Assembly (NCBI GenBank): GCA_032622095.1
Contig: CP136066.1
Coordinates: forward strand, 63,518,609 to 63,582,608
Direction: 5' to 3'
Source of the DNA: Siphonodentalium dalli
Taxonomy: Eukaryota; Mollusca; Scaphopoda; Gadilida; Siphonodentaliidae
DNA length: 64,000 nucleotides
The notes beneath the pieces were generated by a model, which was not told the DNA's origin, did no database searches, and saw only the letters and a list, made by a program, of their open reading frames with translations. Of this stretch, positions 32,961 to 45,998 are shown in pieces. Position 1 is the stretch's first letter; every line of letters starts with the position of its first letter. The translations under genes and the position numbers were made by a program.

Positions 32961-33544
32961 AGTAGCATCTTTTGATACAGCTCAGTCGCTCTCCCTTTGG
33001 CCTTTTTTGCCCACCACATTCATGACTTTATATTTTGGTTATGTCAGTTTTGATATGTATACATTTTTGGTTGTTTATCAATAAACAGCTCTATTGAATC
33101 TGACCAACTCGTTTAATCATTGGACGTAGCAAACCTTTCGAACAGCCCCGATTACTATCCCGGGTTATGCGGCATTGGGTTGACAGTAGGATCCGTACAA
33201 CATAAATATTTTTTTTAATTTGACAAGGAGTTGAATATCTGATAGCATGCTTGAAAACAATAAATAGTCTAGAACTTCAGACTAATAAACAAATTAAAAA
33301 TATTCCGATATTTAAACTTAAAGGTGGTACATTAAAGTGTACTACATTTAAACCACAAGGTTATATTCCTCGCAACACGGAGAAGTATACGTATCGGCGC
33401 TAAAAATATTGTTTATCAGTTTTGATGTCTCTCTCCCCCTCCATTCACCCCTGACTCGAACGGCCTTACTTTTGACATATTTAAACCACGCAAATGTACT
33501 GATGATATCATGGAGATCATTATGTATAAGAATGGTTTGTAAAT
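32961..33544. repeat. Decayed retroelement end and satellite flank
   Basis: An ATCAATAAACAGC signal near 33080 may mark the Ngaro-type 3' end. From about 33380 the sequence matches the satellite also found at 36231-36870 (GGCGCTAAAAATATT, CTGACTCGAA, GATATCATGGAGATCATTAT). Confidence 0.6.
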
Positions 33545-36230
33545 CCCCTGTCACACTCAGGCCGGCGCTTGCATTGCGCTGAAAATGTACCAAAATATGA
33601 GTAACACGCAGGAGGAGCGAGGAAAACTGTCCAAAATTGTCAAACTTTTAAAACAAAGTATGCTCCTATTGCGTTCCTACTTTGTCAAGTATCACGCTCT
33701 TAGTGCGTTCAAGTCGCTGTCATTGTGTTGCTAGTGCGTTCTCAATAAGTTTGCAAAACGTTCTCTGCGCGGGCGCGGAGAGTATAGAAAGCGCCCCATG
33801 CGTTCTCCAGTCATAGTCAGTTTTAGGTTGTGGGGAAAATACCCAACAATCCGCAATAGATTAGCTGTCCGATTAAACCTCTGTCACGCTTCGCTGCGAT
33901 CAGGCCGGCGCTTGCATTGCGCTGAAAAATAATCAAAGCGCCAAGCAAAGCGCACTAAGATATCCAAGAACCGATGGTGACGCAGTTGACACTGGCTAGG
34001 ACGGGAGATGGTCCCCGTGGTCGCACCAGAGCGCCAGAGCGCCAGAGCGCCGCGCTTGTTATGTGTATGCAAAAACAAGCGCAGAGGTTCGGTGTTCTGA
34101 CCAGGCGTAGTATCGTCGTCATGGCAGCGCAAAGCGAGCGACATGAGCGCCCCGGTGACGTAGCAAGGATGGATACAAGCTACTCGTGGTCGCAGCAAAC
34201 ATTCATCTGCAACTGCAATAAGCTTAATCAGACTCTCACTACGTACATTATCGTCCTTATTACGCTCATTGCGGCTCTCTCCCGACCTTATTGCGCTCTT
34301 ACATTCTCGTCCTTATTACGCTCATTGCGGCTCTCTCCCGACCTTATTGCGCTCTTACTGCGACGCCACGAGGCGTTATGGACTGGTTCCCGCTCATAGA
34401 ACGTCCACATTGTGCTGCCACTGCGACTCTGACTCTGGCGCTGCCAGTGCGATTGCGACGCTCGTTTTACGTCCAATCGTGACAAATGGCGTTCTTCCGA
34501 CGTTTGCAGAAGGGTTACAATACGCTCCCACCTTGAAATGCGATCTGCTCACCCACAAACAAACTGGTATAAATATAGCTTGATCATCGCTCAGCATCAG
34601 TCTCCATCTCTTCGCCATGGCTGTAGAGAGTTATTTGGTTATAAAACTGTCAGCAGTTGGAAAGGTCATGCCAGACACAACATCAGAATTACATTGACAT
34701 CGGTTGTCTCCATTTATATTTTGTGACTAGGGGAAACTGGGGTAGAGTGCGACAAAGGTACCGTGGAACAGTGGCGATAACTCCATACCATCGATGAGTT
34801 TCCTCGTCTATATGGATTCATTTAATGCTAATAGGATGTCCCCAGCACATGTCATGAATCAAATGTTTAGCAAGTATATTCAATTTTGTATGTAACAGGT
34901 ATGTAACAGAACGACGTGCGCCCCTGCCTGATCACACCCATGTGAACTATTGCATCAGTTCCAACTATTACGATGAACGAATAACAGGCGTGGGATTGTT
35001 AGTCGGACAGCCGTACTTAGCATGATGACGAGATCACGCGATGCTGATTCTAGCTAATTCTCAAGAAAGTTCTCAGTCGAACCAGTGCATAGGTCTAAAA
35101 GTTATTAAATGTTTTGGTACACTGCACTTGTCATGATATACGAAAGCTATACTAAAGCTAAAGCTAACTTTAGTGACGAGCCGTTGACAATTAATTGTCA
35201 AACCTGGCCCGTAACATCGTCACATGATTTTTAAAAGTAGATTACAACTTTTACATATCAGCACTGAGATTTTATCCATCATTATTCAGTTGACTGAGTC
35301 CTCCTCTGAGTACCGCCCTATGAACGACTTACTGATCCAGAAGAGCCCAAGAATGCTAGCATCAGCTAACCGATCTTGAGAAGCGAAGTTATGCTCTAGA
35401 AATAAACGAAGATCTACGGTTCCATGAGTTGTCGTCACCCAAAAATATACACAACGTGAAGTCCGGTCGGAATTTCGTATCTCCAACGTATGGGGTTCTG
35501 CCACAATATGAGCATAGCTTGTTTTAACAGTTTGACAATTTCTGACAATTTTCCGCCCTTCCCCTGTGTGTTACTCGTATTTTGATACTTTTTCAACTCA
35601 AAGCAAACGCCAGCCTGATAGCAGCGGAGTGTGACAGTGGTATGGGCAGACCGCATTTCAAATTGAGATCGTACTGTAAACCTGCTGTAAACGCCGGAAG
35701 AACGCCATGTATAACGATTGGGCGTAAAGCGAGCCCCAGAATCGTAGTGGCAGCACAATGTGGACGTTCTATGAGCGGGAACCAGTCCATAACACCCCAT
35801 GACAGCGCAATAAGTTTGGGACAGAGCCTCAATGAGCGTAATAAGGATGGGAAAGGCACGTAGTGAGAGTCTGATTAAGCTTACTGTAGTCGCAAAGGAC
35901 AAGATTGATTTCTTGCTGCGACCACGAGAAGCTAATATGCACTCTTGCTACGTCCAAATAACGCTCACGTCGCTTGCTTGGCGCTTTGCTTTGCGCTGTC
36001 ACGGCGACAGTACTACGCCTTGGTCAGAACGCCGAACCTCTGCGCTTGTTTTGTGCATGTACAACACAAGCGCGGCGCTCTGGCGCCTATGTGCGACCAT
36101 GGGGACCCTCGCCCGTTGTAGCCAGTGTCAACTGTGTCACCAATCGGTTCTTGGAGACCTTAGTGCGTTTAGGTGGACGCTTTGATACTTTTTCAGCGCA
36201 AAGCAAGCGCCGGCCTAAGTGTGACAGGGG
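33545..36230. mobile_element. 2.7-kb TIR element with long inverted arms
   Basis: The ends are CCCCTGTCACACTCAGGCCG and the inverse of CCCCTGTCACACTTAGGCCG. Inside, 33880-34560 and 35560-36230 are diverged inverse copies of each other, sharing AGGCCGGCGCTTGC, TCCGACGTTTGC and GCGTTATGGACTGGTTCCCG-type phrases. A second pair matches 33545-33680 with 35498-35640. No transposase is recognisable; all frames in the arms are shadows of repeated GC-rich modules. It sits within a satellite that continues on both sides. Confidence 0.8.
34244..34355. repeat. 56-bp perfect-type tandem duplication
   Basis: Two adjacent copies run TACATT(A/C)TCGTCCTTATTA through CTTATTGCGCTCT and are almost identical. 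They lie in the left arm of the TIR element. Confidence 0.95.
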
Positions 36231-36870
36231 CTTTCCCGGCGACTAATTAAATTTTTATCAAAGTTAGTGCATACCCCATCTCACACCGAACAGCACTAAA
36301 TTGGTGTCTTTAATCACACGATTAGATGCGTTGTGTCGTGGAAAAGAATTTGTATCAATTTGGTGGAAATCGGTGCTAAAAATATTTTGTATCAATGTTG
36401 GTGCCCCTCCTCTTCAGTGCACCGCTGACTCGAATGACGCCACTTTTGACAACTCTAGGCAACACGATTAGACTCCTGATATCATGGAGATGATCATGTG
36501 TAAGTTTGGTGGACATCAGCGACTAAACAAATTGTGATAAAATGTAGTGCTCCCCATCTCTCATCCAAACAGCACCAATATGCTGTCTTTAAATCACACG
36601 ATTAGATTCATTGTGTCGTGGATAAGAATGTAAATCGAGTTGGTGGAAATCGACGCTAAAATATTTTATCAATTTATCGTGCCTGTCCCTTTCCGTGCGC
36701 CCATGACACGAATGATGCTTTTTGACATCTTTAACCACACCATTATATTCCTCATATCACTTAGATAATTATGTATAAGTTTGGCGGAATTCGGCGACAA
36801 ACATTCCGCTGCCCCAGCCCCTTTTCTACCCCTGTCAACAACAGCATCGTTTAAAAAAATTCTAACCAGC
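36231..36870. repeat. Degenerate ~150-bp satellite
   Basis: Repeated phrases include TTGGTGGAAATCG, CACACGATTAGATTC, GATATCATGGAGATGATCAT and CGCTAAAATATTTT. About four diverged units are visible. The same repeat continues at 33380-33544 on the other side of the TIR element. Confidence 0.75.
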
Positions 36871-37949
36871 ACCATTACCATCCTCGTAAGGAGATACCAC
36901 TGTTAGATATAGATGAAAGGCTGAATCAATGTGATCGTGTGTTTTGACTATGAGAAAAATTAGCAAACATGCATGAACTACATTCACGAACTCCAGCTGA
37001 ATATTTCTCAAGGCAAAAGTCCATGACAATGCATATTGATTCCGCACGTCTATGTTGTAGGGCTCTAAGTTGTTTATGCAAAAATACAGTGACCAGATTG
37101 GGGAGTAGCCCTGAGCTGGAAGCGATGTGTGCTATATCCTAAACCGAGGACCAATAACTATGTTAACATAATCAACGTAACAACAAGCTGTGTGATAAAT
37201 ACCATTCGCCATGTTCCCATATCCCAAGACGATAGTCATTTCGTTTTGAATGTGAGGTTATTTAAAGCCGAGATGTTGACGACGCCCACGTCAAAGCTCT
37301 TATCAATGATATGGAGTTGGCATGCATAACTAACATTATCACAAAATATTAAGTAGTTTATATCCTGATTTTTTTAGATAATTATCTGAAAATGTTATCT
37401 GAACATTTTGAAATAATTATTTGAAAACATTGAGAAATCATATGGAAGCACATTACAGTCACACGCACGTTTAACCGGAAACCATGCCATTTCTCAGCCC
37501 CTTGGCAGAATTCTGACAAAATAGATTGTTATAATTGTAAGCTGGCGCACAACCAGTTAAACGTGAATACCATTCAGACGGTTCGAATAGGGCACCCATG
37601 TCCTTTCTTAGCCATCTTAGCCGATTTCGGTCAAACAAATGATCTTGTATGGTGGTCCCATCACAACCCTAACACATCACCCCAATCCAAAATGGCCGGA
37701 GCCAAATGGCTAATAAAAGGGCAACCATGTATTTTATCAGTCCATTGTGGATTTAGGTGAAACGATTTATCATGTAGGGTGACCCTAAGGCTATTGTGAA
37801 CCACCCCAACAAATGCTAAATTGTTGCCTCCAAAAGGTGCAATTAACATACATTGTACGTTCTACTATTGCATTCAAACGCAAAACTTATTACGTTTAAA
37901 CTAAAACTAGTGTCTTAGATACAGTATTAATAGCGGTATATATATATAG
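36871..37949. other. No supported gene
   Basis: Only short, featureless frames are present. A phrase ATCCAAAATGGCCGGAGCC near 37686 resembles the ATGGCCGCC repeat at 46907-47965. Confidence 0.35.
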
Positions 37950-38094
37950 AATACACCCATAGTAGCCGAGAATAACACATTTTTACCACGAGTGCATGGT
38001 ATTGTGGTTTTAACCACGAGCCTTTGGCGAGTGGTTAAGACCACAATTCCACGAGTGGTGAAAATTTTGTATTCTCGGCTACTATGTGTGTATT
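37950..38094. repeat. 145-bp foldback palindrome
   Basis: The outer arms include ATAGTAGCCGAGAATA and its inverse. Inner arms carry ACCACGAGT and TTGTGGTTTTAACCAC with their inverses. It is a probable foldback MITE. Confidence 0.9.
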
Positions 38095-38869
38095 TTGTTT
38101 ATACCATAATTATTATTCTTTGGTCGCTTCGTAAATGTATCTACTGGTATTGCTACTCTGTTGGTGACTTAAAATATTTGCGCACCGAGTGACCCAAATA
38201 TTTTAAGCTATCAGGAATGTGGGTCACGCGTACCAATACATACGTCTAGGCAATTCGGTGATCCGCCACTTTCTGGGGCATCAGTCAGCTGATATGAATA
38301 CACATTCAGATTTCCCTCATTGCAGATAACATTAACATTAACACGGAAGGCAGACGAATTTAACACGTGCGTCTGTTTGTTTACATTTTCAGCAGCTGTC
38401 GCCGACCTAGATAAAACGTGTACTTTGTCGGTGCAGCTAGCATAAAACATCGTTAAACTAACTTTAATCTGTCATTTTTCGACAAATAAACACAGTACTA
38501 GTATATGGAATCGGATAGTATATATCTCTGTCTTCATATCACTTATCACATTTTCAGAGTGTTTTGAGTCGGAAAACTTGTTTATTTACTTAGCGAAGCG
38601 GGCGTGACAAAAACTTAGGCTAAATTTCGACAGCGAGCCACCAGAGGTCAACTGCCGCGTCGTTCTACTATGGGTATAAACGCTTAACCCATAAAGTGCC
38701 ATTGAAACATTTACACAACAGTAGAAAATGTATACCAACAGGAATCTTTATACCCACAGTAGGATGTAAAGATGAAATTTACAAAATATGTGTTATACAC
38801 ATAGATAGCGAATAATGCGTGTAAACATATATATGGGAGGCCAAATTCACATTTAATAACAAATTACAC
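38095..38869. other. No supported gene
   Basis: There is no recognisable coding region or repeat beyond short AT-rich runs. Confidence 0.3.
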
Positions 38870-39180
38870 TTAAGCGTAATGCCATTGTGTTGAAAGCATA
38901 ATTCTGGATGTCCACTATACAAAAGAATAATGCCATTACGCTTGAGGCCAATTCGCTTAAGTATAATAGCATTATGCTTCACATTAAGCGTAATGGAAAC
39001 CAGAATTCCGCTTATGTGTTATGCCATTGCGCTTCTGCATAGGCATAATGGCATTATGCATAAGAATAATGAATATTAGCCTTAAGCATAATGTAATTTT
39101 AATTATGTTTAATCGTAATGGCATTACTCTTAAGTGTAATGTAAATAATAATTACGATTTCAGGGTAATGACCTAATTAC
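38870..39180. repeat. Irregular repeat of TTAAGCGTAATGGCATTATGC-like modules
   Basis: At least eight imperfect modules alternate GCATAATG/CATTATGC and CTTAAG/TAATGGCATTA. The modules are near-palindromic, so the region can fold in many ways. There is no coding potential. Confidence 0.75.
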
Positions 39181-39937
39181 CTATTAAATGTGAATTTGTC
39201 CTCCAACAAATCTCAATATTATTATAATTAGGTCTAACTCAAAATATTGAGAAGTTGTCTCGATATTATGAGATATATAAAATGTTAATTGTCCTATATA
39301 AGCCATCACGGAATTCCAACAAAGCTGGCAAGAAATAGATCAACGAAGTGTCCTCTAATTCATCGTCTTCGATCCGAAAATCAAATGATGTTCAGAAAAT
39401 ATTCGTCGTTTGTCGCCAATTTTAGTTGTTGATTTCATAGTCACCAGAACATTACTAGAACCATGTATGCATATCGTACGGGGAATGACAAGTTTGGTGC
39501 TGTGCACAGTAAAGTGTGGCCCTGTGTGACAAACGACTTACTAGGATATTTGTTACCTTTGAGCAACCCCACTGTCTATTCTGATCTTGTATGTATGAAA
39601 CTGATATATCCAAGAAGAGAGTTTGCCAGCTGGCCACATTATCATGATGCATACACTGTTGTTTTTACTATTTTAACCATGCTGTAACATAGGTTTTGTC
39701 TGCCATATTTCCAATCACATTGTTCTCTACCTGTATACCACTCTCTGTTCTCTGCGCATAATTTCCATATACGGGGTGTGCCAGTACTAATAGCAAAAAA
39801 AAAGAAAAGAAATTAAATTGGTCCAACTTTTGGCCAAAGTTGTTTTCACCGCAAAATCGGAAATCTAATTTAAAAAACTCAAAATTTATTTTGAATCAAT
39901 AGCGACATGAGAATCAAATTTATAGTATGATCATCGG
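39181..39937. other. No supported gene
   Basis: A 74-codon frame (39463-39687) has no recognised domain. Nothing else is supported. Confidence 0.3.
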
Positions 39938-40710
39938 CACCCCCGTGTACGTGGTATCGCCAAACCCGAGGGTATCACCAAACCAGACCATGTGGTTTTG
40001 ATAAATGAACATATCTTCCCTCAGATGAATCGATATATCTCCCAGTTAAATGGTGAAATCCACTATTCAAAACATAATTTCGCAAAGCGGATTGTTTCAT
40101 CGATGGGATAGCGACCATAGCTTGCTCTTACATGTAATAGAAATTCCGGCTCATTTACGATTTTACCATACATTGTAGATACTTTTTTACGTTAGGTTGT
40201 TCATTTGAAACATAATTATATATAATTATCAGCCATAGATGGCGGATAATGCGTGTATCAATAGATACATATATGTATTTTAACCATATAATTGTCTAGC
40301 CTGCAGAGCGATTCGCAAAAATAGTATCTGCGACCAAGTGTGGGTACTCACCATAATTTCGGATATCAAAGCCGCAGATCAAGATGTTACCGAACCAGAT
40401 CAGGGATGTCAAAGATGCAAATCATATACTCCACATTTTGACCGTTTCTGCTTGAAAATATCCGAACTATCATTCGGACAGGCCGGCACATGGGTCATCT
40501 TTAGGGTGGGGGTGCATGTGCAAAGGTGAAAAAGTTTTTGTTTGTTTGTTTGTTTTATGTTCTAATGTCATTTTAATAGTATATGCCATTCTGTGTCGTT
40601 CGTCATTATAGGACCGGAACGAATGGTAAAATTAAATCAGTGTAAACTGTGACTTAGCAGGGACGTGGCTGGAGGGTCCCTGTTTTGGGGTGTTCACCTA
40701 TAGTTTCTAA

Positions 40711-41455
40711 ATGTACCCCATTCCAGTAACTTCTATTTGCACCCCCATAATATGATCATACGCCAGCGTAATTAACGAACCAAAGCAAAACCACTCACGA
40801 GATTAGCTGTGGCTTTTTTTCTTTCTTTTTTTCTTTTTATCAAAATCAGTTTATAGATTCCCTGGTATTCCCTACAAATAAGATTCACATAAGGCTATAT
40901 TTCCTGGGTCCGTCGAATGAATGGACCCCAATCGTAATTTCGAGTATAAATTAGGCAGATCGTACTTCCGGGTTATCTTGATCGACAGCTTAAATATTCA
41001 TGGTTATAAAAAACTAGTATCAACATCAAAGTGAAAATAGTTATTCCTTGTCGAGAGGGGAACGGGAACACCTTTAATGATTTAACCAATTTATTTCTTT
41101 TCTTGACGTTGGGTGAACACTGCGGCGGAGATACTATACTATACCGAGAAGCGTGTCCATTTCATAGCTGTTCATTTCATTCAAAGGTGTCTCGATAAAA
41201 GGTAAACTAACGCAACGAATGAACTTACATTGTAATTCAATATTCATAATTCTCATTTGCAATACCAGTAATCGAAAGACACAGTAACAAGATTTTCCTA
41301 TTACGCCATTAATGCTTTAAGCACACCGATCTACTGTGCGACCAAGGCGCTCGCGAAATTCAAAACATCAGCGTCGTGTTAGATAATAATTGGTGACGTC
41401 ACAAAATCATATATAGTCTATATACGACCCAAAGCGTCCGGATTTGGTTCGTTAT
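40711..41455. mobile_element. Insertion in the left arm of the foldback element
   Basis: The flanking left-arm parts align to one uninterrupted stretch of the right arm (junction near 42405-42425), so this segment is an insertion, or its counterpart was deleted on the right. No ends, tail or coding region could be assigned. Confidence 0.55.
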
Positions 41456-41640
41456 TAGGTTCGAGTGTTCATCGAGTTTTCGACGGGTTCTTCCAACTTT
41501 TGGATATGACAACCCCTAAGTTTAGATTTTTTCATCTGGTGACCATTTCCGTTCACAAATTTGGCCGAAATTATTTAAAGTATCTAAATATGCGAGTTTT
41601 TGTCTGAAAATAATTTACACACTAAATACTTTTAAAATAT

Positions 41641-42219
41641 GAACCAAGTTTTAGAATGAAATTTCCAACTGAGGTTACGCCTGGCAAGACATTTCCAAAT
41701 GCTGGAAGTGTTGACCAACGTATGGGGGATGTGTTATGTTACACCAACACATCACTGCGACAGCCACTGCCACAGTGAATGAATCGGTGAATTACCTGAC
41801 TAAGAGAACAGAACATGTGATATTCAGATGAAGCCCAGAATGTTCGTGGACATAGAGCACGCATAATTATGTATCTTTTCTTGCGATGTTTTGTATCAGA
41901 TTTATCATTACAAATTGCTCGCTTGATTGCCACCACATGATGTTGTATACATTTTTCTCTGTTGAATGGTTTGACCGAGGTTGAGAGACACACCAACAAA
42001 ACAAATCCTGTACCTGAAGACAAATGTATTTATGATGCATGTCACGATACACTCATCATCAGGCTTGTGTTCGTTTTGCACGAGTGGAGCTATAATCACA
42101 ATTATAGCTCTGTGAATAAAGCAAAAACAGCCACTCCGAATGAAATCACCGGCGCGGAAGGCTTAACTATATTATAATTAATCACTTAATCAGTCCCTTC
42201 AACCGGTCCCTAACCCTTT
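41641..42219. other. Unidentified core of the foldback element
   Basis: Two short frames lie here: a plus-strand frame 41962-42177 (71 codons) and a minus-strand frame 41739-42023 (94 codons). Neither shows a domain I recognise, and they overlap. An AATAAA is near 42114. Whether the core codes for anything is open. Confidence 0.35.
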
Positions 42220-43150
42220 TTGGTATTTAGTGTGTAAATTGTTTTCAGACAAAAACCCGCATATTTAGATAATTTAAATAATTTCGGCCAAATTTGTGAA
42301 CTGAAATGATCACCAGATGAAAAAACATCTAAACTTAGGGGTGGTCATATCCAACAGTAACTGTTGGAAGAACCCGTTGTAAACTCGATGAAAACTCGAA
42401 CTTAACATTGGGTTGCATTATGAAACTATAGGTTAACACCCCAACAGGGACCATCTAGCCCCGTCCCTGCTAACTCACGATTTACACTGATTTAATGTTT
42501 CAATTCGTTGTACAGTTCCGCCTATAATGTCGAATAACACAGAATAGCCTATACTATTAATATGACATTAGAACATAAAACACAAACAAACATACACGTT
42601 TTCACCCTTGCACGTGCACCCCACCCTAAAGATGATCCATATGCCGGCCTGTCCGATTGATAATTGGGATATGTTCAAGCAGAAACGATCAAAATGTTAA
42701 GTATATCATTCGCATCTCTGACAACCCAGATCTGGCTTGGCGACATCTAGATCTGCGGCTTTGATATCCGATATTATGGTGGGTACCCACACTTGGACTG
42801 AGATAGTATTTTCGCGAACCGCTCTGCGGGCTAGAAATTTTATGATTAACTAAACATATATTGTATTGATACACGCATTATTCGCTATCTATGTCTGATA
42901 ATTATGTTCCAAACGAACTATCTAACGTCAAAAAGTGTCTACTATGTATGATAAACTCGTAAATGAGCCGGAGTGTCTGCTAAAGCTATGGTCGCTATCT
43001 CATTGAGGGATCATTCCGCTTTGCAAAATTATGTTTTGAATATTGGGAGATAAATAGATTCAACTGAGGGAAGATATGTTCATTTATCAAAACCGCATGG
43101 TCTGGTTTGGTTATACCCCCGGGTTTGGCGATACCACGTACACGGGGGTG

Positions 43151-44920
43151 ATCTGCCATTTGATTATATGATGCAGCTTATTTGGTACAAATTAAAGGCA
43201 CTCATGGCAGTAATGAGGATTAACACTAATGAATCCTTTGTCATAATGATGAATGGTAGATGGTGGGTAGTGGTATATTGCCAAGTAACAATGGTGGGAT
43301 TAAATAAGTCTAGCCACGGTATTAGAGGGTATGGACATAATTATACAAAATGTTAAATAAAACAAAATTATTCATTAATTGTGAGGCCAGAAAATCATAA
43401 TTTTATTTTGGTCAAAATTTGTATCAGAATTGGCCAAAAGAGTTTTGGGCCCAGCGTGATTACTGAGTAATAGAGAGTAATCGAACATATGTTGTCGTCA
43501 CATACTGTTATGTAGATTGACAAATAAGATACGTTTCTAGGAAAATAAATCTCATGTCATTTCGCGATACATTGCCCTCGCCTGTTTGTATTGCGTAGTC
43601 ATAAATAATTGTAGATAACCAAGAATCAATACCAACTTCGTATTTAACTGTAACCGAGCAAGTGGGGAGACGCGTGAGTATTCCGTGTAACAATTTTTTG
43701 TTATGGTATGTTCATGTTCTGATTATATTTTGCTTCATATTTATCTATAATGTGATCTTCTAAAAAGGCGGAATTAATTATATATATATATTTAACGCCT
43801 GAGTATTCCGTGTCTAGTACATGTAATGGTCAGCAGCGCGTTCTGCCAAAATTACTTGATACTTCAAAATGGATTATCTCATAACCTGTCTGGAAGTGTT
43901 TTTTTAATTTACCAGCAATTATATTGACACAGTATATAAGAACCGTCGACAAGTTGGAAATTATAACCACATTTACTATACGTTTATGGCATGAACAATT
44001 TCGCTGTTTCCCGGTACCAATCCCTTCCATAATATACAACTGTTTCAAACGTTCAGTTAATATCTCCACGATATGTCATATCTGAAGATCATTTGAGAAT
44101 AACTTTTTCGTTATTCAAGATATTTCATAATTTTCATTTAGAAAAACAAGCACCTATAAATAATTGTCTTTATTATAGCGCCCGCTCTCCCGCTCTCCTA
44201 TAGGGTATACGTATGCGAATATGAGATATACTAATCGACTTATTATCAATTATTCTCAAAGTTCAAGGCCGACAAACGGAAACTTTAAGTTCCGATTGAA
44301 AGATCGCAGAGTCATTTTAAGATAACTTTTTGGAAAACCAGTAAAGGCGTCATGACATCAAGACGTGCACCGTGACGTCACAACCTACATCGGCGCGCAA
44401 AATTCCAGACAGGACTGCGTCGATGGCCAGACAGCTGAGACACGTATTACACGGTCACGATAAACGACACATCTGCCAAACATTTACGTTATGTGTGATT
44501 ATTTACATGTATATGATTGTCTTGTGTCCCGTTACGGTTTATCATCAAATCGATCTAAAGATAAAAATTCATCCGATAATCCCTTGAACAGTAACAAACG
44601 GGCGCAAATTACGTTTACGTATGATCATATTATGATCCTAAACTTCCTTCTAAAAGTCCCATACTAAATGATACGGAAAAGGAGTTGATAAATCATTATA
44701 TCTACTGGATTGTCCTATAAATAGGACATATGGGTTAATAACAAAATCACGCGACGTCATGAGTTATTAATAGGAATTGTAATCCTGTTTAATAAATTTT
44801 GACTTCTTGAATCACATTGCTGTGCATTTTGTGGACCCATGTACTAATATACACGGGTCAGTGAGTATTGCAGGCCAATGGACCTGATAATATTGGTAGA
44901 TCATATAATAAAACACTTAT
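43151..44920. other. No supported gene
   Basis: AT-rich sequence with only short frames. A TA-rich run lies near 43780. Confidence 0.3.
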
Positions 44921-45037
44921 TGCATTGTTTTGATTTTGACACGAGGATTAATCAAACCTCGGCCTGTAGCCTCGGTGAATACGAATTTCCTCGGGTTGAT
45001 AAATCCGCATGTCAACCTCGAAACATTGCAATAAATG
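44921..45037. repeat. 117-bp inverted-repeat element
   Basis: ACTTATTGCATTGTTTTGA and the inverse ending AAACATTGCAATAAATGT form the outer arms. GACACGAGG/CCTCGGG modules form inner pairs. It is a probable foldback MITE. Confidence 0.75.
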
Positions 45038-45219
45038 TATAATATTTGATAATGTTCAACTCATGTCTGCTGACCAACTGAACTGTCCATCACTCTTTTT
45101 AACGATATTAGACCAACTTGTCGAATTCAAGCTTCAGTTAGTGCCATGTCACGGGGGGGGGGGGACTGCGACGTGAGGATCGGTGGCATTCCGATAAAGA
45201 GACGGTGGAAATCCGATAA

Positions 45220-45636
45220 ACGAGACGGTTCGCTTTCGGCGACAAACGAGATTTCCTTCGTGTTTGGGCATTCAAACGGAATTGCCGTGACAAATCATGT
45301 TTCATATCATCATATAGTTATTTTAGTTACTAATATCCATCAAAATCTAGACGCTACAGTGAGTAAAACCAATAGAATCGCCATTTAAAAGTCACGCGAC
45401 GGTTCGTTTTCCGATAAAAACGAACCGTCGCGTGTCTTTTATCGGAAAACGAACCGTCGCGTGACTTTTAAATGGCTATTCTCTTGGTTTTAGTCACTGT
45501 AGCGTCTAGATTTTGATGGATATTAGTAACTTAAATAACGATATGATGATATGAAACCTGATTTGTCACGGCAATTCCGTTTGAATGCCCAAACACGAAG
45601 AAAATCTCGTTTGTCGCCGAAAGCGAACCGTCTCGT
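45220..45636. repeat. 417-bp near-perfect palindrome
   Basis: Arms 45220-45419 and 45437-45636 are inverse copies with only a few mismatches over about 200 bases (outer ACGAGACGGTTCGCTTTCGG, inner GTCACGCGACGGTTCGTTTT). The 17-base loop repeats part of the inner arm. An extra partial copy of the outer module lies just outside at about 45200. Confidence 0.95.
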
Positions 45637-45746
45637 TCATATATGGCAAGAAACGTGGCCAACAGAAAATACATCGGCATTTTTGTCCCAGTCATAAGTC
45701 CTGGGACAAGCCGAGACAGGCGAGACAGAAAAAAATAAAGTATATA

Positions 45747-45958
45747 GTCTGTCTCGCTCCTGTCCCAGTAGAATCAGTTTGGTCCCTGTTCTCTGAGTAA
45801 AACTACCCGCTGTTTTGTTGTGTCTCGCTCCTGTCCCAGCAGAATCAGTTTGGTCCCTGTTCTCTGAGTAAAACTGCCCGCTGTTATTTTTTGTCTCGCT
45901 CATGTCACAGTAGAATCAGTTTGGTCCCTGTTCTCTGAGTAAAACTACCCGCTGTTTT
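45747..45958. repeat. ~71-bp tandem repeat, three units
   Basis: The unit GTCTCGCTCCTGTCCCAGTA, then GAATCAGTTTGGTCCCTGTT and CTCTGAGTAAAACTACCCGC, is repeated with few changes. Confidence 0.95.
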
Positions 45959-45998
45959 TTTCTGACTGCGACAGATTAATTTTCAATCAGTTTTTTAA

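Larger units (their letters stand above)
39938..43150. mobile_element. 3.2-kb foldback element with very long inverted arms
   Basis: The left end CACCCCCGTGTACGTGGTAT and the right end are inverse copies, and similarity continues for about 930 bases of the right arm (42220-43150). The left arm is split into 39938-40710 and 41456-41640, because about 745 bases without a right-arm counterpart interrupt it. The core (41641-42219) is single copy. No transposase is recognised. Arms this long suggest a foldback or long-TIR DNA transposon. Confidence 0.8.

Noticed and set aside
33884-34618. Several overlapping 60-140-codon frames on both strands
   Set aside because: All lie in the GC-rich repeated arm of a TIR element and mirror one another across strands.
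35435-36246. Overlapping frames of 72-155 codons
   Set aside because: They are the right-arm counterparts of the frames above, so repeat shadows.
39463-39687. 74-codon frame next to the foldback element
   Set aside because: No recognisable domain; outside the element ends; chance frame is likely.
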